Assembly: GCA_032719365.1 (NCBI GenBank)
Contig: CM064872.1
Location: 17,391,572 to 17,455,571, forward strand
Direction of reading: 5' to 3'
DNA length: 64,000 bases
Origin: Prinsepia uniflora
Lineage: Eukaryota > Streptophyta > Magnoliopsida > Rosales > Rosaceae
Positions 46,052-55,300 of this stretch are shown piece by piece (within the stretch, counting starts at the first letter, position 1; each line of letters starts with the position of its first letter). Below the pieces are notes generated by a model. The model saw nothing but the letters and a program-made list of their open reading frames with translations, made no database searches and was not told the origin of the DNA. A program made the translations under genes and the position numbers.

Positions 46052-48032
46052 TTTAACGACCCGTCCCGAATTACCAGAATTAATTAATAATTAATGACGG
46101 ATTAGCGAGACTAATAAGAGATTAGACGAGGATTAACGGACGAACAGGGCAAATTAATGATTTTGCCCATGGAATGGGCGAATCGTTGATTTTTCTTACA
46201 GGTTGTCAAATGGCCTTTGGCCGATGACTGTGATGTAGTTCAGGACGTCACGAGTTCATAGACAGGTGGCACGCTTGATTCCGACATTCGAGGAAGAAGT
46301 AATGATTTTTGGAAGTTTGAGGGCAATTTGGTAATTTGGTTTAATAGGAGAAAATAGTTGACTTTTAATCCGGGAGGTCCGATGGCCGAGGGCCGTTACG
46401 TAGATCAAGACGATATGGATCCATAGGCAGGCGGCACATCGAATTCGGAAGATCGACGGAGAAGTTACGGTTCACAGAAGTTCGAAAGTACTATTACGCG
46501 TTTTACGAGACGAGGGACTTTTGTACTTAAGTGGGGCTCAGATATTTTGGGGCAGGGCCAATGGATGAGTGACAAGTGTCACCCATCCATTTCCCAGCCT
46601 AAACACGGTCATGCATATCCACTATTCCCTTGTAACCGATCATTTTCCATCCATCAAACCCGATCAACCCCAATCCAAACCCTTACCCTATATCATCATT
46701 TATGAGGAACCAAGAGAGTGGGAGGAGGCTGAGGAAGCTGAGGATGGAGGCAGGAGGTGGCTGGGCCGCCGTGCACGATGGAGAGAGGAGGAAAACCCGA
46801 TTGCTCGGTAAGGCCCAATTTCCTTTTTATTTCGATTTTGCACGTTATGGATGGTTTTGGATGTTTAGGGTGAACTTATTGAGTTGTTAGGGAAGTAATA
46901 GGATAGTTTTGGATGAGAGTTCATGGCTGTGAAGCCCTGGGAGAAACCTGGGATTTTTGAACCGTGAAGTAAAATCGAACCTGTGGGTTTTTATGGGTTT
47001 TAGGTGGATTTGGTTGCACAAACAAGTTTTTAGGATCAACTTAGGAAGTTTAGGATTGAAAAGGAAAAGATTGGACGAAAAATGAGGAGTGGAGAGCCCT
47101 GGACCGATCACGCCGGTCCAGTTAGACCGGCTGTACAGGGTGAACCGGCCGGACCCTGTTCGACCAAGGAAGAAGAAGTTGAACAGTCCTAACGCGTGAG
47201 GCCCACGCGCAGGACATTCTTGGGGTGCGTGAGGGCGCGTGCTCCCTCCTTTGAGGAAGGTTCCAACATGTAATTTTATCTATTCGATGTAACGAACATT
47301 TTGGGACTGGTTTCGTGTTAATCAGACATCGTTTCGATATAGTTCGGGCTGTCCGAAGGTTTAGGGTCAAGTTTAAAAATAGTTAGAAATTCCGGGAAAT
47401 TACGGGACTTTAGTGAGGGGTTATTTAAGTAGTTAGTAACCCTCTAAATTAATTTGGATAGGTTATGGAATCCCGCAGGCGACGATTGACCCAGGAGAGG
47501 CTTATGGCACGCGTATCGAGGCGCGGCTTCGGACGGTCTGTGCGTGGACTTGTTTTATGAATTCGATGCATACATAAATGTTTTATAATTGTTTTAATAC
47601 ATGTTTTGTGATGCCATGAGTGCATTTGTTGTGGTAGCCTAGAATTTACGTATTTGCATGTATTTTGAGATTTCCGATTTTATACGATGCATATATGTGC
47701 TAGGTTTTCAATGAGAGTTTAATGAATGGATTTTGGATTTGGAAATATGAAATCGGGCACGAGGCCCATTTGATTTACAAACTCTCGGACTTGGAGTCCA
47801 TTTGATTTGACGAGGAATCGGACCGAGTGTCCATTTGAGTTATACGATCGGGCCGAGGGCCCCGTTGGTTTACGAATCCGGGCTTGAAGCCCATTTGGTT
47901 GTAATATCGGGCTGGAGGCCCAGTTGACTGTAGTATCGGGCTTGAGGCCCTGTTGATTGTGGAATCGGGCTTGAGGCCCCGTTGATTATGGTTTCGGGCT
48001 TAGGGCCCAGTTAGTCGTTATATCGGGCTAGA
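46052..48032 (+). mobile_element. TGTAACGACC-type LTR, 3' part interrupted
   Basis: It starts at TTAACGACCCGTCCC with the first bases mutated. The module with GTTGAYTTTT and CATAGACAGGTGGCAC is clearly doubled (about 46180-46330 and 46355-46520). A palindromic-unit array of GGGC/GCCC, GGAC/GTCC and GGACT/AGTCC type lies at 47755-48030. The LTR is then cut at 48033 by an inverted sister LTR. Confidence 0.85.
47755..48030 (+). repeat. GGGCTTGAGGCCC / GGACTTGGAGTCC palindromic-unit array
   Basis: About ten units spaced 25-35 bp apart, each followed by a TTGATT- or TTTGATT-like spacer. Verified examples are GGACTTGGAGTCC at 47787-47799, GGACCGAGTGTCC at 47820-47832 and GGGCTTGAGGCCC at 47967-47979. 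The arms differ between units but remain complementary. Confidence 0.85.
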
Positions 48033-48669
48033 TGACAGGACCGCCCCCGAAAAGGGCATTGTTAACCGTGCCCGGCCCTGCTCCCGTCTGGCAAGACGAC
48101 TGAGATTCCCAAGTTACCCTCAGTACTTGCCAAATCAGGGATAGCCACACATGCTTTTACATGCCTCCGCCCCTCGAACAGCCTCGAACAACGCGCCACG
48201 ACCTGGAGGGTTAATAAAAATGAAAAGGCGTGCGTGGACAAAAATAAATCAGTTTATAAAAACTGTTACGGAAAGATGTTTTTACCCTCCACGTAAAAAC
48301 AATGCATGCATACAAAAATCGTTTAGCAAACCGTTACATTTTCAACACAAGAAATCCGTATATGGAAATCAAAAACATTTTCCATGTCTAAATCTTCGGG
48401 TCTTAGCTCGCTGTCGTAAACACAGGGCCTCAGCCCAAAACCACGAATCAAAACCAAGTACACAACATAATCCAAAACCATCAACTACATAACCGGGCCA
48501 CTTCCCAACACATCTGAACAACATAGAATATCAATGAATCACAATCAATCAGTTTGCTGGTTATCAAGTGCGCCCGAGTCTTTAAACTCAAAATCATGCG
48601 CATAATCAGGCCTTCCAGGGATATCAACGAGTCTTTAAACTCAAAACATATTCAATAGGCCTCGGGGGT
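48033..48669 (-). mobile_element. Inverted TGTAAC-type LTR fragment, cut by Athila
   Basis: The plus strand begins TGACAGGACCG, the LTR end in reverse, and runs through GACTCG/TTTAAACTC units (48572-48645) to CCTCGGGGG. That mirrors 36345-36380 of the inner LTR. It stops abruptly where the Athila LTR begins, and the remainder should lie beyond the right window edge. The expected left target pentamer is CTAGA (48028-48032). Confidence 0.85.
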
Positions 48670-49312
48670 TGACTACGCCCAAACTACGCATTAAATTAAA
48701 CATGTAATTCGAGTGTTATGCAATTTAAACCCTTTTTGTGTAGATGTAGTATTGATAAATAGGGATCGTTCTTAACCGGGGAAATTAGGGAACATTAATA
48801 ATATGTTAGTGGATTATGAATAAAAGAATAATGAATTAGAGAATTAAATAATAAAAGAATTAAACAATCAAAGAATTAATAAATTAAAGAATAGATGAAC
48901 AAGATAATAATAAATTAATGAATTACAAAGAATTAATAAGTTAACGAATTAAAGAATGAAATAATAGAAGAATAAAGGACTTAGTTAATCAAAGAATAAA
49001 GGAATTAATTAATCAAAGAATCAATAAATTAAATAATATAGGAATGAAAGAATAAAGGCATCAAAGAATAAAAGAATAAAGAATAAAAGAATAAAGAATA
49101 AACAAGGGGGGTTTTGAAGAGGTTTGTAATTATGTAAATAAGTAAAAGCATAGATAAACTCATTCTATTTCTATTCTAACTTATGCACAAAGTAGACTTC
49201 CCGTAAACACAAACTTCAACAACATACTACAATTGCAAATATTTGAATTAATCACGAAATTATACCTTCACAAACTCATATTTCCTCATACATTAATCAT
49301 ATTATAAATGCA

Positions 49313-49677
49313 CCGAACAGCGGATTTTTACTTATAATATAATTACCTTAAGTTTGTGATTTAATGCGCCGAACAGCGGTCATACATTAAATCTCTCCAA
49401 ATCTACTCTAAATGCCCCGAACAGCGGATCAACATTTAGTTTCGAAATGAAGTTTAAGCTCTAAAATGTAAGAAGTAAATGATTTTTAGAAAGTAAAACA
49501 CATGGAGATTATACTCAATTTTCACAAAAGATAGGAAGGAGAAACCAATACATATATTGCATTATAATTAGAACCAATAACAAATAAGAAAGTTTAAGAG
49601 AATGGAGAGCAAATGTTACACTTTTCAGATTGGATGAGAACAATGGATTGTTTTTCACAAGGAACACCGAACAGCGG
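49313..49677 (+). repeat. Four CCGAACAGCGG motifs in the Athila LTR
   Basis: Exact copies lie at 49313-49323, 49369-49379, 49417-49427 and 49667-49677. The first three share the wider context AATGCNCCGAACAGCGG. The same four recur in the second LTR (59786-60150). They lie downstream of the TATA box, so within the transcribed R/U5 leader, on the antisense strand as CCGCTGTTCGG. Confidence 0.95.
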
Positions 49678-49827
49678 CTGGAACCTTATGAAGATGGAAG
49701 AAGATTAAACAAGGAAATTTGGACTTGAACTCTCAAAATTGTATTGGAACTATTTTGCCAAGATTTCTCCTAAAAGAAGCTCAATTTTGTGCTACTTGGA
49801 AGTGATTTCAACAAGTGAAATCAACTC

Positions 49828-49836
49828 CTATTTATA
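49828..49836 (-). promoter_or_regulatory. Athila LTR TATA box, left LTR
   Basis: The minus strand reads TATAAATAG in a CCACCTATAAATAGGAG context, a textbook plant core promoter. Transcription should begin about 30 nt downstream, near 49800, and run toward lower coordinates. The matching box in the other LTR is at 60301-60309. Confidence 0.85.
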
Positions 49837-50116
49837 GGTGGAGAAAGCTACCAAAAATAATATAAAAACACAATAAAAAAAAATGGAATAATGGAATGAT
49901 GAGTAATAAAGATTTGTGATGATGTTTAGAGGTGGTTTGAGTTGTAAAGTTGTAAAATTGGGTTGGAAGGTTGTTGGAAATGGCTGGAAATTAAGTGGGA
50001 GTCTGCTGGAAAATAGGGAAGAAATTTCGGCTGGGCGGTGCTGAAGAGGAGGGCAGCAGCTCGGCAGGCGCGCGCCGAAGAGAGGAGAAGCGGATCGGGA
50101 CGCGCGCGCCGAATGG

Positions 50117-50220
50117 TGGAAGAATCTGGGCCGCACGGGCCTGGGCTGGAAGAATCTGGGCCGCACGGGCCTGGGCTGCTGGCTGGGCCGCACGGGCCTG
50201 GGCTGCTGGCTGTGCGGGCT
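50117..50220. repeat. GGGCCGCACGGGCCTGGGCT repeats in Athila U3
   Basis: Three full copies and one partial copy with a period of about 27-30 bp, a GC-rich block within an AT-rich LTR, upstream of the TATA box on the minus strand. This position would suit enhancer-like repeats (inference). A 121-codon frame through it (50193-49828, minus) is probably spurious. Confidence 0.85.
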
Positions 50221-50499
50221 TGGATCTTTTTAGAAATGGGTTGGGCTGCACAGGAACAATTAATTAATTAATTTAAAACTAAATTAATTATTCCACCGAA
50301 TTTTGTCCATATTTTATTCGTTATAATTCTGATCGAAACGATTCTTTCGCCAAAATGCTCCAAATTACAACCTTTATTTTTCTAAACATAAAAATCACAA
50401 AATAATTTATTTTATCAATTTATTTAATATTTTAATATTAAAAGTCAAGTATAAAGGGTATAAAATAATATAAAATAATGCTTATTTAACGTCCTATCA

Positions 50500-52370
50500 A
50501 ATACCCCCATACTTAAACTTTGCTAGTCCCTAGCAAAAACTAAAATCAAACTACGAATTCAATACAAGTAGACCTTTAACCATTTGTCTCAAATTTCATT
50601 GTTATAATCATGGCATAAAAGATTTTCACTTAAAACATTTAAGCAAATGGAATTCAAGAGTTAATACATGGTAACAAAATGTTTCGACAAGTAAGATAAT
50701 GAGTAAATATGGTGAAATGGATCTCTGCATGAATAAGACAAGTATGAATCAACTCACAAGGATATGCACTCATAAATTCACTCAATTTTGTGAGGGTTTG
50801 TGTTTGCACTCAAAGTATGTGAGAGATGCTCACATAATCGAAATGAAGTACTTTTGCAAAATCTCAAACAAACACCTCAAGATAAAAACAAAACATACTT
50901 GCGCAAATGAACCAAAACCATAAGCTTACTCAAGTGATTGACTCAACTAATCAAAATTTACCATCTTAAGGATCATAAGGTCTTTACGAAGGTTGTAATG
51001 GGGCTAAGTTTAGAGGCAAGGAATATATAGGACAAGTGGTGCTCAAATTCGTTCCAAGACTCAATAGACTCCCAAAACGTATCATAACTTCCCAACCTTA
51101 GTGCAATGATGTCAGTAATCCATCCCTTCGAACATAGGCCTAATTTCATCTTGTTGGGCCTCGAATTCATTCTTTGTGCCGGATTTACAAATGTAAAGGA
51201 CTCAACTCAAACATTCATAATCAAACCTTATTACCTTGATAAATATATCTTTCTTTTTTTTTTTTTTTTTTTTTTTTTTTCTTCTCTTTTTTTTCATTTT
51301 TTTTTTCTCATATATCAAGGTAATAACATGTGTCAAAAATACAACAATGTTTGAGTAAGTAAATCCACAAATTACACATAAAAGTCTTTCAATATCATCA
51401 TTTTCTCTTTACATAATCATTATGTCTTCAACCGAGTCCTTGGAAAAAAGGTAAAAGATGTCTATACTAAGCTCAAGTGTTTAGATAATCATGGTGAGGA
51501 AAGAAAGGCTTAATGTGGGCTCAAAAGGGGTAAAACTAAGGGGGTCGCAACTTGTGCGCACAAAATAGGGAACATGGATGTTTGAATTTGTGGTGTTAAC
51601 CCTAATGCCTTAATCATTTCCAAAATCAGAGAATTTATTGACTTAAAAGCTTTGAAAATCACATAGAATAAGTTCTAGTGCTCTAGAGTTCATTAAAAGC
51701 TATGGCAAGCAGTTATGAGGCATATGTATATCAATTTAAACAAAGAACTTATGAATCACTCATCAAAGATGTATATAAGTTCTAAAGCTCACATAAGGTT
51801 CAAATGATTCATACTTATCATATCATGCTTATTTATGTACCAATTTACATGCATTATCTTCAAGTAGTAACACTTAATCACAAAATATTAACAAACAAAT
51901 TCAAGTTGTAGTGATTATCTTTATGACCATAACATAATCATTTCCATTCACTTATATCATTGACAAGTTAAAGGGCAACTTGATGACTCGTAAAAACGCT
52001 ACGTTTAAAACAAAAAGACTCAAATTTTTTTTTTTTTTTTTTTTTGAAGAAAGAAATAAAACAATTGAAAATTAACACAAATAAGAAAGAAACAATTGAA
52101 AATTAACACAAATAAATTTGTAAACCATTCCCCCACACTTAAATTCTACATTGTCCTCAATGTAGGAAAATACGAAGTAATTTAAACATAGAATCAAAGT
52201 AAGGAAGATGATTTAAGAAAATGAAATAAGAAAGAAAAACATAAAAGAGAGTGAAGGGTTGAAAGAAAGCAAATCTGTGTTGATGACTCCTTCACACTCG
52301 CGAACACATTGGGTTGCCTCCCAACAAGCGCTTGAAGTTTAACGTCCATCCAGCCTAGACCAAATTTAGT
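50500..52370 (-). other. Athila 3' non-coding region with polypurine tract
   Basis: Between the end of pol and the LTR. The minus strand next to the LTR reads ATGGGGGTATT (50500-50510), the polypurine tract. T runs on the plus strand at 51250-51310 and 52026-52043 make low-complexity frames. In other Athila elements this space can hold an envelope-like frame; none is visible here. Confidence 0.75.
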
Positions 52371-55300
52371 TCATCTGATGGGACGTCGTAGCACTCTTTC
52401 TGACTCCACATCGTGCTCGCCAATTGCCTCGATATAAGGCTTCAATCTATGGCCATTGACCTTGAACTCTTTTCCAGTTCCAACGTGTTTTATCTGTATG
52501 GCTCCATGGGCAAAAATATTAGTGATAACAAAAGGTCCTACCCATCTAGAACATAACTTACCAGGAAAGAGTCTGAGCCGAGAGTTGAAAAGCAAAACTT
52601 TCTGGCCAATGCCAAATGCTTTACTCCTGATCTGTTTGTCATGAAATGCCTTTGCCTTTTCCTTGTAGATCAGAGTGCTTTCAAATGCATCATTTCTTAT
52701 TTCCTCAAGCTCACTCAGCTGGAGCTTCCGATGCAGACCGGCGTCATCTAGCTTGATGTTGAACGTTTTGACGGCCCACCATGCTTTATGCTCTAGTTCC
52801 ACCGGAAGGTGACATGCTTTTCCGTACACCAACCTATAGGGAGACATTCCTATAGGTGATTTGTAGGCCGTCCTGTATGCCCAAAGTGCATCATCCAACC
52901 GTTGGCTCCAATCCTTTCGATTAGGACCCACAGTTCGCTCTAGTATCTTCTTGATTTCTCTATTACTGACTTCCGCCATTCCACTCGTTTGAGGATGGTA
53001 AGGTGTAGATACTCGATGAGTGACACCATACCGTTTCAGTAAAGCTTCAATGGTCTTGTTGCAGAAATGACTTCCTCCATCACTTATTAGGACCCGCGGG
53101 ATCCCAAACCTGGAAAGAATGTTAGTTCTGAGGAAATCTGCAACAGTTTTAGAGTCATTAGTCCTGGTGGCCTTAGCTTCCACCCATTTTGATACATAAT
53201 CAACGGCAAGTAAGATATAGAGATAGCCATTAGATTGAGGAAACGGACCCATAAAATCGATACCCCAAACATCAAATATTTCAACAGTAAGAACATAATG
53301 TTGTGGCATTTCATCCCTGCGTCCTAAGTTTCCTGATCTCTGACATTTATCACAGGCTAAGCAAAATGAATGTGCATCTTTAAAAAGTGTGGGCCAATAT
53401 AGTCCAGATTCTAAGATTTTGAGTGCAGTTTTTCTAGATCCAAAGTGGCCTCCACAAGCATGGCTATGGCAGAACTCTAGGACTGACCTATGTTCAATAT
53501 CAGGGACACATCTCCTAATCAATAAATCTGCACAGTGTTTCCACAAATAAGGTTCATCCCAAATATAGTGCCTAGCATGCTTCTTAAGTTTATCTTTTTG
53601 TGCACGGGAGAGGGTGGTGGGCAACTGCTTGGTGACTAAATAATTGACAATATCAGCATACCAAGGAGTACCTCCCTCGATTCTGAAGAGTTGTTCGTCT
53701 GGAAACATCTCTTGAATCGCCACAGGATCTCGCTCATGTGCAATGCGACTCAAATGATCCGCCACCACGTTCTCTACGCCTTTCTTATCTTTAATCTCGA
53801 TGTCAAACTCTTGAAGAAGAAGAATCCATCGGATCAGTCTTGGTTTCGCTTCCTTCTTGGCTAGGAGATACTTCAGTGCTGCATGATCAGTGTAAATAAT
53901 GACTTTAGTTCGAAGTAGATAAGAACGAAATTTATCTAAAGCAAATACAACAGCAAGCAACTCCTTTTCTGTAGTGGTGTAGTTCATCTGGGCATCATTT
54001 AAGGTTCTGGATGCATAGTAGATGGCGTAGGGCTTCTTATCCCGCCTTTGTCCGAGTACGGCTCCAACTGCATAATCAGAAGCATCGCACATTAGTTCAA
54101 AGGGTAAGGACCAATCAGGGGCACAAAGAATGGGGGCAGTGGTTAAGAGATTTTTAAGCTTCTCAAAAGCTTCCTGACAGTCTGCATCAAAGACGAAGGG
54201 TGTCTCTTTCTGAAGCAGTCGGCACAAGGGCCTTGCAATGTGGGAGAAGTCTTGGATAAATCTTCTGTAAAATCCTACGTGACCAAGAAATGAACGGATT
54301 CCTCTCACCGAAGTGGGAGAGGGTAAGTGGCGCACAGTATCAACTTTAGATTTATCGACTTCAATTCCTCTTTCAGAGACAATATGGCCCAAGACTATCC
54401 CTTGTCTAACCATGAAATGGCATTTCTCCCAGTTAAGTACCAGATTAGTTTCGACACACCTTTGTAAGATAAGTGCTAAGTGTTCTAAGCATGCATCAAA
54501 ACTATCCCCAAAGACACTAAAATCGTCCATAAATACTTCAATTATTTTTTCGACGTATTCAGAGAAAATAGAAAGCATGCATCTTTGGAAAGTACCTGGG
54601 GCGTTACATAAACCGAAAGGCATTCTTCGGTAGGCAAAAGTGCCAAAAGGACAAGTGAAAGTCGTTTTATCTTGGTCATTTTGAGCGATACAGATTTGAT
54701 TGTACCCGGAATAACCATCAAGAAAGCAATAATAGGAGTGACCTGCTAACCTTTCAAGCATTTGATCAATGAAGGGTAAAGGGAAGTGATCCTTCCTAGT
54801 TGCTTTGTTCAGGCGTCGATAGTCGATGCAGACTCTGTATCCGGTCACTGTTCGCTGGGGCACTAGCTCTCCTTCACTGTTCGCAACAACTGTGACTCCA
54901 CTTTTCTTTGGGACTACTTGGACTGGTGAGACCCATTTACTGTCTGAAATTGGGTAGATGACACCACAGTCCAAGAGTTTGATGACTTCTTGTTTCACAA
55001 CTTCCATCATCGGAGGATGGAGGCGACGTTGGGCTTCGCGAGAGGGCTTTGCATCATCTTCCAGTAAGATTCGATGCACACAAGTTGTAGGGCTGATTCC
55101 CTTGATATCTGACAGAGTCCATCCAATAGCTGTCTTGTACTTTGTCAAGACCTGTACCAGTCTATCTTCCTGTGACTCGGTTAGTGCAGAAGACACTATG
55201 ACGGGCAGAGTGTCGTCCGAGCCAAGATAGGCATACTTCAGGTGGTCAGGCAAAACTTTGAGCTCGAGAACTGGGGCCTGAATCACTGAAGGAGGAGTGG

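Larger units (their letters stand above)
48670..50499 (-). repeat. Athila 3' LTR, left unit (1830 bp)
   Basis: On the minus strand it starts TGATAGGACG at 50499 and ends GGGCGTAGTCA at 48670. It matches 59143-60972; the only substitution I spotted is at 49039. It contains a TATA box, four CCGAACAGCGG motifs, an A-rich AAAGAATTAA tract near its end, and a GC-rich repeat block in U3. The left flanking pentamer is GGGGT; its partner is outside the window. Confidence 0.93.

Noticed and set aside
49828..50267. 121-, 86-, 90- and 77-codon frames in the Athila LTR, duplicated at 60301-60744
   Set aside because: They come from the GC-rich U3 repeat and exist on both strands. The duplication is just that of the LTR.
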